Shown one piece after another: positions 1 through 11,781 of a stretch of 64,000 nucleotides of DNA (the stretch's first letter is position 1; each line of letters starts with the position of its first letter). The notes beneath the pieces were generated by a model. The model worked only from the letters and a program-made list of their open reading frames with translations. It was not told the DNA's origin and did no database searches. Both the position numbers and the translations under genes were made by a program. The stretch is taken from contig CM067082.1 in assembly GCA_034008185.1 (NCBI GenBank), forward strand, positions 128,093,988 through 128,157,987, given 5' to 3'. The stretch comes from Gorsachius magnificus (lineage: Eukaryota > Chordata > Aves > Pelecaniformes > Ardeidae).

Positions 1-3000
1 CCTCTGTCTGGGTTGCCACATCCATTCTGGAAAATACAGAGGACATGCCTTTCCACCGGGTGGATACCCTAAGCTCCTTCTGAGAGGGTGATGACCAGTG
101 ATTAAAACTAAACTCACCTCTTAAAACTAAAACTGTGGTGCAAACTGCCGTGCCACGCCCTGGCTGACGCACCACGCTCTGTTTCCTGCTCTATTCGCAG
201 TGCTTCTGGTTGCTAGTGCTCCCTAGGCTGCTTTTTATAGGTGTAAAAATATGCTTTATGATACCCTTTATGTTCATCAGTAGAAATACCATTCTTAGTA
301 GGTACAGTCTTTAGTACAGTCTCACTCCAATCATCTCTTGTTCTTAGCTCTCAGAAAAGGCACTTTAGTTTACATGGAGTTCACTGAAAACAACTGAAGG
401 TGGAAACTATAGAAGATATTTGGGAACTGAATGTATTTCACCCACTTTAATGTAATGATTCATGTAAACAAAAGGGTTCACTGTCCCTACTGGATCCCTA
501 GCCCTGAAATGTGATCTACCTCAGGTGGTCATGTGTTAGCCTAGATAGAATAAATGGATCCAAAGAATCCAGAGAGAAAATACCTTTGTATTAACATTAA
601 ACAAGGCTAGAGGCTTTGTCTACAGAGACCTTTTAAAAAACAACTTCCCATTAAGCATTTGTTTTCATTTTTGTAGTTTTGCTAGTCTTCACCTTTAGCT
701 GTAGAGGTCTGCTAAGGAAGAAGGCCCATGTGAGGCTTCAAACAGTTAACACTATAATTTCTAGGGAGTTTGGGAGTAACCAATGTGCCTGTTGTAAAGT
801 AATTTTATTTCCTTTGAGGAAAATAAGACAAAAATTATGCTACATAGAAGAAAAGAAGACTCGGAGATGATGAAGGTCATCTTTCTGGTGTCAGTGGCCT
901 GGTGTGGCCCTCTGGCCTCTAGTGTGAACTCACTGCTGGAGGGACAACACAGCACAGCCATGTTGCCTGAGATAGCAAATCTGCAGTAATGTCAATGCTG
1001 CTTTGACCCTTGCTCTGCACCACTCGCAGTCACAAGATGCTCTCTTGCTTAGTTAACCTAAACCCTACCTAGGGCAGGTAAAAGAGGGAAGCAACACACT
1101 CTCCCCTCATTTAAAAAAAAAAAAGAAAAGTGGGAGAATAAAGACAACATCATGTCAAGGATGGCACAGCTTTCATATATCAGCTGTTCTTCAAATCTTT
1201 TCTTCTTTGTCTACATAGGTTTGTCACCTGTTTCTCCTTCCAGCTTGGTGGTAGTCACCCTTAGTTGAGCAGGTAATAGCCGAGGAAGTGGTATGGTCCA
1301 AGAGACTGCAGAGGAATTAAAGTTTTCAAACCACAAATCAAGTCAAGGTGGGAGAAAAGAACTCAAAAAAGACAGAAAAATTGAGTAGTTTGTTCTGGTT
1401 CTTCTTTGACTCTTATTTCCAGCATACTAATTCTGGTCCATGCAGTTCAAATTCTATGCTCCCCTTAACTGCTTGAAACATTCAGGTCAATCCACGGACT
1501 ATACTAATAGGTGTTTTGTTTGAACAAGCTCTGCTTTTTTCTCTTGAACTTTTGCTGAGTTGCATAACAACTTCATATAAAACAGGCTAAGCTGGACTTC
1601 TACTGCATTGGAAATTAGGAGAGACAAGGTGTCTCCATGCTAACCCACAGATCTACCAGTCTTGCTTATATATACACTTGGGTCTGATGCAATTCCCCAA
1701 AAAATCATCACACTGTGGATGTTTTGGGAATCTCCAAGAGTGCCATTGTTCTCTGGATTATCTTTCAGAAAGCCTAGATAGTCTCGTTTTCAGATATTGT
1801 GTCCCTTTTCACTTCTGAAATGAAAAATGTCTTTAATAATCTTTAAAAGGGGAATTTCCAGATTTCAAGAAATCTTTCAAAGTTGAGGGCTATGAATATA
1901 ATAGCTAAGTGCATTTTTATTCATCCTGTGATGTGCATCTATTTTAAGCATCAAAGCTGTAATCTAGCCAAAGGATAACTACATGCTACAGTGAAAATAC
2001 TGGCTCTCAAAATGTGAGCAGTAGTTCTTCCCTCTCCTGTATAGACAGGCTTGCTATAAATAAAACATCTTTTGTCACTGCAGCATTTCTTTCAGTGTAA
2101 AGAAAGCTCACATGAAATTTTTACTGTAGCTTGGATAGTGTCAAAGCTCTGGCATAGTGTTCCAAATGAGTAATTTCATTATAATTAATCCACAAGGGAT
2201 GTGCTTACTCCAGAACTTCTGGCCTTTTGATCTCACTGTTGTACTATGGATGCCTCAAAGGCTACAGTACTTAAATAATACAGTCCTTATGTCTACTGTC
2301 TCTTTAAAATCTAAAGATTTGAAAGGTCAGTATTCTAAAGTATTGGAATATATAAAAATAATCTTAAGAGTATCTAATAGTAAAAAGGGATTTTATAACT
2401 GTGTGCTAAAAATACATACACATGGGAATATATGAACTGATTTAAGGCCCTAATTCAAATCAAGATGTATTAGGTACTTTGTAAAAAAATGCACCTCCTT
2501 TTCACAACCACAAGATGAATATCTTTATTTTAAGCAGCTACACAGAAAACTGCAGTTATTAATTTGACACTAACGTATTTATCCTCTTATAAATGTGGCT
2601 ATTACACCCTTTAGAAATCTGGCCATAAAACTTATTACAGCAAATAGAATTATTGCTTCTAAGGCAGAGAGCTCTGAAGTTCAAGATTTGTAGAAGGAAA
2701 AAAGTCTAGGCTGGCTTAGCTGCTTTATATTACTGAAATGTTTCAGAATTATAATGGGTTATAAAAAAATAAATCTCTATGGCCTTCTGTGTTAGTGTAG
2801 GGGGTTTTGTTTGCATTTTCTCTTTTTGAAGAAGAGGTGGGGCAATCAAAATCCAAAGCCAATACTTCAGATAAAATGAAAGATACAAACTAGAAACAGT
2901 GCTTACAAGTCTCCTAGCCCTCAAGTTTTCTGAAAGCTTGTGTATGGATTTAGACTTTGAATCTGTTGTGTTCTTTTGGGGACATATGGATTTTATTTTT

Positions 3001-6000
3001 TTTTTTTTTATTATTCTGATGGCTGCTAGTGATATATGATGAAAGGAACACAGTTTATTAGTCTCCTGCACACTGTAAAGAATGTTAGACTCACTAATAC
3101 ACTGTTAGTGATGCTTTCTGGTTTTGCTATATTGGCATATTTCATCATACTGTTTTAAAACAAGTAAACTGGAGCAAAATAATACTACTTAAGTAAGCAG
3201 GAATACGAGAAGGTAACAATACCTCTAATGAGAAAAAAAAATCTGTCTTGCATCCCTTTTACTGAGAGTCAGAAGTAACGACTGTCCAAACTTTGCATGT
3301 TTTGGAAAAAAGTGCTTTTTTGGCCTTCACTTTGGGGAAAACACTAAAAATCTTTTATCCGGCAAGGGCAAATCAACAGTGCCAAGAAGAGATCACTTGC
3401 CTCCCACTTTAGCTCTGAAACACTGGAGAGTTTCTGAAATCTGTTGGGAGAAGTAACACTGAGGGGACACACTAGACATCTGTCATGAGACAGGAGCTGT
3501 TTTGCATCCCTAAACTGAGGCATGGATTTCTCCGTATACCACATGCGCCTTTTTCCATATTGCCTGTATCTGCTTTCCCTTGACTGCTCTTGCCTATATG
3601 CCAATTAAAAACATACATCACACTTGGCACAACAAAAGCAATTAAATGCTTGGTATTCCCTTTGCCTCAGGTTTGGTACCTTGGTGCCATGGATTTGCCT
3701 TGTACCCCACCTCTGCTCATCTATCTTCCAAGGATACTCTCAGTAGTTTAAAATTCAATCCATCTTGAATTATTCATGCTTAGTGCATTGGTGACAACTA
3801 TATAATTCACCAGTCTAGTCAAACAATGTTGTCTTAGAGCAGCAGGGAAAGGAGGTCAGGCTTGCATACAAGTCCATGTGCTCAGTACTCTTTAGAGCAC
3901 AGGGAGAGCACACACCTGAGGACACTACAGCATGAACTGCTGTTTGCACCCAGAGAGGAGGATGAGGTATTTTCCATCTTCCTGCCCCTCTCCTGAAAGA
4001 AGATTTCTTGGTTTTCTGCTGTCATTAAGAAAATGCAGCTGTGCACATTGTCCAAAAAGGGCCAGTCTTGCCCAAAAGGCATTGGACCGACAGCCTATCA
4101 TGCCAAACTCTTTTTCAGCAAAAAAGGAGCAAATATATTCACTTGAGAGATAGAGTATAGGCAGCAGCACAGCAAATATCTCCCTTATGACTTGTCCATT
4201 TGCCACTATTTTAGATTGCAGAAGTCATCTCCAGGGTTCAAAGAATAGCTCTAACTCCCAGAACATTAATCCTCTGATGAAATTAGAGTAACCATTACAG
4301 TTTACTGTGTAATTATCTAATTAAACAGGAGCCTTTAGAGAAAACAGTCCTTTCAGTTAGCTCAAATACAAAAGTCTAATGAATACAAGCACTATCTGGT
4401 ATACCAGCCTTTTTTCCTCAAATGAGGATACTATTGTAGCAGATTTACAAGTCCTTCCAAAATGAGGTTTGTAGTAGAAATGTGAACATAACTTTACCTC
4501 TGCTATAAAAACTCCAGTCTTATAAAAATCAGTACTTACACCTTCAAGATTCATTTGTTATAAAGGAAGTCCTTGAAATATTGCTTCCAGTAAAAGAAGC
4601 AGGATGTAAAATTCCTCCTAAAGGGCTCAATCTGATCCAGATTTCACTAATGAGGTCTTTTGTCTGGTTAAAATTTTATTGGGGGTAACTACAAGACTCA
4701 AGAGGACAGCAAACAACTAAGCATCTTGTTAGAGCAGTACAACCATCCTTTCTTCACCTTGTTAAGACTATAGCCAATGTTATATTTGCCTACATCCCTA
4801 CCATATTCTCTGTTCAAATCCATCCTACAAAATTTGTTTAAACACTGGTTAAGACTTGAATTACTAAGCCTTCCTCGTGGTTTGCCTCAAAACCAGACTT
4901 AGCTGGCACTTGCCTCCCAGAGGAACAAAGCTGTTATTTTGGCAGCACCAACAGTGTTCACTAGCTTAGAAAATGGAAGGCATTGCTAGGTCATGAGGTC
5001 TCAGAAACAAGAATGTGGGCCAGCTTGTTGCCTCAACATAAACCCAAAGAACCATGTGTCCGGAGATACTGATGTTAGCAATTTGCTGTTAGTAACAGGG
5101 CCCTTAATTTACAGATCTTCACCAAACATGACTTGTCCTCCTCTCTGCTCCTTCTCCCTCAGGTGTTGCTGAGTGCCCCCTCCCTAGTGCTCAGTCCTTC
5201 CACCCAGTTTTGCAGGGTATGTTGACCATCAGAACACAGGATTGGACATCAGATCTCTGATCTCTCCATTGTCATGACAACAGACATTCTCAAGGCTTCC
5301 TTCCACCTTTGACTCCCTCCAAGATGTTATCTACCCTGCCAGTGGCCAATCTCTTCCTTCCTGCCAGCATTTTCAGAGTTGTTCTATGGGAATTGTGATA
5401 CCAGCCTGATTTCTCCCAATCTACAGTTTCAGTAGAAGACATTTTCTCCCACCTAAACTCTCTCCCAGTAATGGTACTTTTCTCTCTGCTGTCAATCTTT
5501 GCAATTTCTATCAAGAGAAATATGATAAAATTAATGTAAGCTTCCTTTGTCATTACTCTTTCCTTCTCCCAGAAAACCACTTTTATACATTATTGTATCT
5601 TTTCTTCTAATTTCCAATCTTCCAAGCTTGCTTATGCTCATAGGCTCTTAATTTTCCCTCACACATCACTATCTTTGGGTGCTTCACTCTACTTATAAGC
5701 AGAAATATGAAAAAATACAAATCCTTCAGGCAGTGAAGGGTCACCTACTGACTTCTGTTATATTTCATCCACACATTCCAAATAAAAAAAAAAAGCAACA
5801 TCTCGAGTTATGACAGAAAATAAGCCATATATTAAGTAACCACCACCCACATGCACTTTTATGCCAAGAAGAGTCTGATGTTCCCATCTGTCTGATGTGA
5901 AAGTTCATAAAGAAGTAATAGGGTTGGATAAGGTGGGACATTTCTGTATCTCCATGGGTTTGAAGGGCCTGTAAATTAACTGGCAATTCAATTTTAACCA

Positions 6001-6600
6001 CTCCTGTATGTGATTTAGATCACCTAGAGGCACATCTGTTCCATATCAGCTGGACCAACTTCTCCAGCTTAGCAGTTTGACCCTTATTTCCATTCTGTAA
6101 TTCTGCAATTCCATAATCACAAAATAGATGTTACCAATTCTTCAGATAAAATCTCTAGTTAACACAATGCAAAGTGATGTGAATGTATAGCTAATAGGAC
6201 ATGCAGAGAAATCATACTAATGAAACCTGAAATAAAGTAGCATTTGGCAGAACACAACAAATAGACTCTTGACTTTCAGCTGGAAAATGAAAAAACAGAC
6301 TTGATCAAAGTCCTGTGTCCGTCCCTTTAAGCAGATCTAAATTTTTTTTAGAAATTGTGGGTAACACCACTAAGAGATTTTAGCCCTGTTGATTTCATCT
6401 GTAAGTTGACTATAGTAAATCAAATAAGATCAAGACTGATCCAACTCCTCAAGCTGGCTAGTTCAATATTAATGGCATCAGCAGGGATGATTAATTAAAC
6501 AAAATCTCTTGACTTAACTAAACAGAGCTATGAAAATTACTTCCACATCCTTTCTGTATTGTTGAAGACCAGAGGTGGAGAAGAGAAAATTTTATATTAT
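1..6600. other. Non-coding AT-rich stretch, no gene seen
   Basis: I see no convincing exon or recognisable mobile element here. Open frames are under about 115 codons, lie on both strands, have no family signature and are expected by chance. Simple tracts present are an A12 run at 1113-1124, a T14 run at 2996-3009 inside a T-rich block, and an A11 run at 5784-5794. The high-pyrimidine patch near 5105-5170 is short. Very old, diverged repeats cannot be excluded by eye. Confidence 0.6.
2991..3013. repeat. Poly-T tract
   Basis: A run of 14 T (2996-3009) sits in a longer T-rich block. No retrocopy or SINE body is recognisable next to it, so it is annotated only as low-complexity DNA. Confidence 0.85.
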
Positions 6601-6816
6601 AAAGCAACAATTTGTGACAATGCATTGCATTTTAAAGGTAGTAAGATAGGGGCATACTCTTCATTGAGGAAAAGCAATATTTAAACTCACTTACTTGCAG
6701 GAAGCTGTTGCAAGGCACTCAAGTAAAATCTTTATCCTCCAGGTCCCAGTTCTGGGGTTTCTCTATACATTGTCTTAATTATATTTTCTCTTCCTGAAGG
6801 TATGTTTTGGCATTAA
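6600..6816 (-). pseudogene. Decayed copy of exon-like duplicated segment (copy A)
   Basis: This segment aligns by eye over about 200 bp with 7500-7712, at roughly two-thirds to three-quarters identity and with a gap of about 10 bp. The likeness covers the exon-like part and about 75 bp beyond its splice donor. On the minus strand the former reading frame meets a TAA soon after the conserved AAT-GCC-AAA codons, so it is not coding. The donor-like GTAAGT is still present just after GCAA. It is either a dead duplicated exon or one member of an old tandem duplication of non-coding DNA. The identity figure is an estimate, not a computed value. Confidence 0.5.
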
Positions 6817-7499
6817 AAAGAAAGTGGTTTTGAAGCAGCATCAGCAGCATAACTTGGCTTACCAAAAGAATTCAGAAGGAAGGACTAAATAAAAATAACC
6901 AACACTGCTTTAACGAAAAACGTAGCTCCATAATACTAAAATATTTCATTAATTTATTCAGGTTTCATCAAATATTCCACACCGAAAATTACTTTTTTCC
7001 AAACTAAATCAGACTAGTTTAACATTTTCAAGACATTTCCATTTTTTATACTTATTCTATATTATATGTGAACTGCCTAATCTTTTAACAAAAGTGACAA
7101 ATGTCAAATTGCTTTTACTTTCATGTGATAAAACATTGAAAATTCTTTGATATACATAAATATTAAGGCCCACAACTCTGTTTAGATTCCTGAGGAATGT
7201 TTCTTCCCAGCACAATGTATTTTCAATCTGTAACAGACATATTTCTTTACTAACCAAACTTCTCCACTTCTCATTTTTCCTACAGCAATTTCACTTATCC
7301 ATGTTTTCTCTCATATGCTTCACTCTCCATCTAAGGCAGTTACACTATCAGTATCTTCTTCTAATACTATAAACGCAGTGACTTGGCATTTATTCAGCTA
7401 AATGAACAGCTAACTTCAGTGAAAATCTTTGATGTCAGGCTTAGACATGTAAGCTAGTTGGATCCAAACAGTGGTATCATCATACTGCCCCAGAGGACT

Positions 7500-7712
7500 G
7501 ACAGCACAAATCTTTACGTAGCATATATTTTTAAAGGCAGCAAGAAAGGGACATATTAGGTTCATTGAGTAATAAACTTACTTACCTGTATTAAGTTGTT
7601 GCAGTGCTTCAGAAGTCGAACCTGTATACTCCAAATCCCCGTTCAATGCTTTCTCTATATATTGCCACAATTTTACTTTCTCTTTCTGAAAGCGTCCTTT
7701 GCCATTAGAAAC
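7500..7712 (-). repeat. Second copy of the tandem duplication (copy B)
   Basis: This is the partner of 6600-6816, offset by about 895 bp in the same orientation. Shared blocks on the plus strand include TTTAAAGG followed by AGGAAAGG-like sequence, TCATTGAG, ACTTACTTAC-like donor sequence, TTTCTCTATA and TTCTGAA. Similarity fades above about 7712. The intervening 680 bp show no obvious second duplication. Direct tandem duplication followed by long divergence is the simplest reading. Confidence 0.5.
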
Positions 7713-7769
7713 CTGCAATGAGCAGTCCTCTGTGTCGTACAAAATGCATAGTGCCCCTTTGATTTTCAC
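7586..7769 (-). other. Candidate exon of unknown function
   Basis: On the minus strand a frame stays open from about 7832 to 7578. It reads through a segment with a mixed, protein-like composition, including KVKLWQYIEKAL and LEYTGSTSEALQQL. At 7586/7585 it meets a consensus splice donor, CAG|GTAAGT, leaving a phase-1 exon end. The 5' limit is uncertain: a pyrimidine-rich tract lies around 7768-7782 with an AG following near 7760, and a weaker CAG lies near 7712. I do not recognise the protein. No neighbouring exon is secure, and the diverged copy at 6.6 kb is dead. It could be one exon of a minus-strand gene, an exon fossil, or a chance frame in duplicated non-coding DNA. Confidence 0.3.
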
Positions 7770-8767
7770 AAAAGAAAAAATTACTTGTAAGAATGTTTGT
7801 AAATATTGGAGATTGATCTTATCTTTATTTAATTAAAGTCCCATCGACTACATCAGATACTTTTACTGCAAACCTGAAGCCTGAACTATTATACCATAAA
7901 AGAGGATTTCACTTGAGCTTTGGGCTCTGTTCAAGTTTGTGATTATTTCTGTGTTTCAAAAAAATATGACAGGATAAAATATTCCATTTTTTTACTGTCA
8001 CTGTTTAATGTCTGGCGGAATTTTGGCATGGCACTTAAACATTTGTCTCCTGGAACAATTGAGGTCCAGTTCCAAGATACAAAGGCTCCTTTTACCTGAA
8101 GCTTACCACTATAGAGAGATGGGCACTGACAGAGTAACATTCAAAGGCCCACTCAAATAAGAAACAATGTTTGTGTTGGAATAAAATGTAATTGTTCATC
8201 TGATCGGATGTCCAAAATGCCCCAATCACAACACTGGAGTTGGCTCTATTATTTACATTATTGTAACTTTAGAGTGAAGCAGCAGTTCAGTAACACAGCA
8301 ATTCCCAACCAAAATGATTTTTTGACTCCCTAATCTAAGGTCGCCTACCTGAACGCTGATCATCAAATGTCTTGCTATATGTGAAGAAAACGGCACAATG
8401 GAAAAGTACAGGAACATTCCACCATGAAAACAGAAATTATAGGTAACTTACACACACAGGATAAGCTTTACCTCCTGTTCCACTTTGCTACTAGAGGTAG
8501 GCTTTACTCTCTACCTGGTGTGAAATTCTGACATACTTGTTTACTGAAAATAACCATAGCATCTATTAGTCTCAATGCATCAGAATTTCTCTACCCCCTG
8601 AGGCATAATAGTAGAGTGTTTAGTCAGTCCAGGAGTTTGGAAAATAGTACAGCTTGAGATATTATTAAAATAGTATATTGATATCTAATTGTTTTGGACT
8701 AGTTATGTTACACACAGCCAATGAATTGCTTAACTTTTCAATAAATGTAGTGAATTAATTAAGGAAT
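7770..8767. other. Stretch without recognised features
   Basis: Nothing secure is seen. A 65-codon minus-strand frame at 7943-8140 begins after a pyrimidine-rich AG (CTCTCTATAG), but it has no matching donor and no recognisable family, so it is not annotated as an exon. Confidence 0.5.
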
Positions 8768-9110
8768 TATCAGAGGGATGGAACAGCTCTCCTGCGAGTA
8801 AATGCTGAGAGAGTTGGGGTTGTTCAGCCTGGAGAAGAGAAGGTTGAGGGGAGACTTTATTGCAGCCTTTCAGTACTTAAAGGGGGCTTATAAGAAAAAT
8901 GGGGACAAACTCGTCAATAGGGCCTGTTGCGATAGGACAAGGGGTAATGGTTTTAAACTAAAGGAGGGCAGATTTAGACTAGATACAAGGAAGACATTTT
9001 CTTATGATGGGGGTGATGAAACACTGGAACAGGTTGCCCAGAGAGGTGGTGGAGGCCCCATCCCTGGAAACGTTCAAGGCCAGGTTGGATGGGGCTCTGA
9101 GCAATCTTTT
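8768..9110 (+). mobile_element. Old CR1 LINE fragment (ORF2 C-terminus), truncated at both ends
   Basis: The DNA and both partial translations match the end of CR1 ORF2 and parallel 14226-14525 of the intact copy in this window. The first frame carries [15 protein letters not shown] and RTRGNGFKL. After about 9000 the likeness moves to another frame, carrying [11 protein letters not shown] and a [13 protein letters not shown] segment, so at least one indel lies near 9000. The end of the ORF and the 3' UTR with the terminal ATTCTATG repeat are missing: similarity stops around 9110. CR1 copies are normally cut at the 5' end only, so the lost 3' end means later deletion or rearrangement. It is non-functional and clearly older than the copy 2.3 kb downstream. 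Confidence 0.93.
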
Positions 9111-11390
9111 CCCTAATTTCAGAATTAGAAAGGGAGAGAGAAAAGCAAGGTGGCAGATGTCTGTCAATTTAGAAGAGTTCTTCAGCTTACAGCATCTCCA
9201 GATACCTCCTTGGAAGAGGGAACTAAAAGTTCTTCCATTCAGAAGAGACAGACTGCCCTCATATCAGATCACCTGAAATTATAATTTTCATTTAATTATG
9301 TTTCAACACAATCAGGGACTTACTGGTTGAGACAACTGTGATTAGCTGCACCATTGTACTCTACTTGCATTACTAACCTTGCCATAGAGAGGATCAGGTT
9401 ATGTACTGTCAGCAAATGTTTAATACACAAAATTTTGTGGGGTGTGAGAACATTGGTTAGAGGTATACACATTCCTAATATTTTTTTTCATTATCAATCC
9501 TATGTATTTGTACTTCCTTTCAGTAGAACATGTATGACTTTGTTCTCAGTACGAGCACTAACTATTCCGTTAGGGCAACTGCATAGCCAGGCAATACCAC
9601 TAATCATCTCACTTAAATCTAAATACGTGATGGAGGCCAGATTACCCTAAAATGCAGGCAACTGGCTCTCATATTGCAAGCCCTCCTGTCTCTGCTGACT
9701 GTTGAATTCTTGTATTTCAGCAAAATGTACACGTCCATCTTACTTTCTGACTCATGCTTTGCGATTCAAAAACTGAACACTGCAAAAATCAATACCAGTC
9801 TATTAGAGGCTGAATCTAAAATCACCTTACTTAGGAACCGTCACAGAAATAAATTTTATCTTCTTAGGCAACTGCCAGCCATTGAAAAACATCACATGCA
9901 CAATATTATTTCTTTCATTTAAGCACTGCAGATACATTATGGGACATCTTTTGATTCTCAAAATGTGAATAGAAATAAAAGATGGGAATTTGCTGCAGTA
10001 ATACTTTGTTTGCTGATCTTAGAAACATTCACAAGCAATTAATGTGGTTTCAGCTGCCCCAATATACTTGCAATGCTGGGAAATGATAAACACATATATT
10101 TGCGCAGCACGTGTTGTGTAAAATATGTAACTTACACATACACCCCTCACCCAGGTTTATTTGTGTTCATTGATTCTTATTGTGGAAGCAATGAAAAAAT
10201 ATCAACATAGTTATCTGAATTGCTGTTTCTGAGATTAAGAATTATGAAGGAGATAAAAATCAATCCACTGGTCAGTAGAGATAACACAAACAGGCAGAAT
10301 ATCAAAGGTGCATCTCTGAACACTCTGAATGCCAAGAGAGAGGTGAGAACATTAAGATATCACAAGATTATACAAGGAAAAGGCAGGTCACTACAAAGTG
10401 TGGTTGAGAATAAAATCCTAATTTACTTGCTTTAAACTTATTGATGGAGGCGCTTACTTTTCATTACTTGCTATGAGGATGTTCTAATGTTCAGGTTTAT
10501 CAGTAATCCTGTGATGGATTTTACTGGGACAGATTTTCATGCTCACTGAAAGTAATACAGTTTTTAAAGGAATTTTATGCTCAGTGATACTAACTTTTTC
10601 CTATTTTTGGATGTAATGATGGATCAAGGCTATTGCAGTTGGATGTCCCTTCCCACAACTGTCAGTAGCAGTTAAAGAACCTCCCAAATCACAGCACTTT
10701 GTTACCCTGGCATTCAGATTGCCCACCTGTCCTCAGAGGGGTTTGATTTTGTGTCTATGTAGCCATAGAGCAGTCTATTTTTGAGAGTAAGGGGATGTGC
10801 CATAATCCAAGTGAAAAAATGCATTGTGCCCACAATTACACATATATAGTCATATAAATAAGTACAACTGAAGTCTAGTAATTCAAATATTGTAACTATT
10901 TCAAAGACTCTTGTGACCATGAGTAGAAAGTGGGATTTTGGTGAAGTTTTGTATAGAGTCCCCTTTTTTCTTCCCAGCTTAAGCACAATTTCCATTTGAA
11001 GTAATCAAAGCAAAGTATTTTTTAATTGAAACAGAAAATGTTCGTTACAATTTTTTACACAATACTACTTATATATAGCAACTGTGAGTACACGAGTAAA
11101 TGTTAAAGAGGAATAAATTGATTAGTAAAGAGGCAGAAATTTATCTTTCAGCTCTTATTTAGACAATAAAGTTAGTCAGTTAAAAGTGTATTATTTAGTC
11201 AGTTAAAAATCTATTATTCTTCAGTAAAATTAAAACAACGGTGAACGCTTCTCTCCCTGAATCCTTCCTAAGATCTCTGGCTATTACAGTGCAAAATGCT
11301 GGCTGCTGAAACATCACTCTGACAATAGTAAGGTTCTTCTAGTAGGAAATCAACAGCCACATATTTTCAAACCCCATTCAAACTGTGCAG
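9111..11390. other. Non-coding spacer between two CR1 copies
   Basis: AT-rich sequence without a recognisable gene or repeat. The frames at 9354-9650, 9674-9922 and 10714-10995 have no family signature and no coherent splice sites. Confidence 0.55.
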
Positions 11391-11412
11391 TGTGTGTGTG
11401 TATATATATATA
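11391..11412. repeat. (TG)5(TA)6 microsatellite at the CR1 5' junction
   Basis: Five TG units at 11391-11400 are followed directly by six TA units at 11401-11412. CR1-derived sequence begins at the next base. A second TA tract (14627-14635) lies just beyond the CR1 3' end, so the repeat is probably part of the insertion target. Confidence 0.9.
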
Positions 11413-11690
11413 GGGCACTAGGGAAAATGGTTGAAGGATCAGGAGTGCAGGTAGTGCTCTCCTCAATCCCATTAGTGTCAGGAGGGAACACGGAAAGGAA
11501 TAGGAAAGCTAGAGCGGTTAACGTGTGGCTCAAAGGTTGGTGCCATCGGAAGGGCTTGGGCTTCTTTGACCATGGAGAGGTTTTCATGTCACCGGGCCTG
11601 TCGAGAACAGATGGTGCCCAGCTCTCTCGGAAGGGAAATAGGATCCTCGCTCATGAACTGGCGGGGCTTGTAGAGAGGGCTTTAAACTAG
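11413..11690 (+). pseudogene. CR1 ORF1 C-terminal fragment (SGNH/GDSL esterase-like)
   Basis: The frame runs into the element from the flanking TG/TA repeat. It shows the CR1 ORF1 tail: RALGK at the junction, then VVLSSIPLV, NVWLKGWCHR, GLGFFDHG, and the end ELAGLVERALN before a TAG stop at 11688-11690. CR1 ORF1 proteins bind RNA, and many carry a C-terminal SGNH-hydrolase fold. Only the last 90 or so codons remain; the N-terminal part, with the nucleophile Ser block, is lost to 5' truncation. In the last catalytic block the usual D-x-x-H reads D-G-A-Q, with CAG at 11619-11621 in the His position. No start codon of its own is present, so it is not a gene in its present state. Confidence 0.85.
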
Positions 11691-11781
11691 GCCTGAGGGG
11701 GGAGGGGATATAAACAGGCTCACTAGAAAGGAGCCTGGGGGGGTCACCCCATTGCTGGGGGTGAAACCGACAGCCCAGCTC

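Noticed and set aside
7943..8140. Minus-strand frame after a good pyrimidine-AG, considered as a neighbour of the candidate exon
   Set aside because: There is no usable donor at its end, no recognisable protein and no sign of selection that can be read from one sequence.
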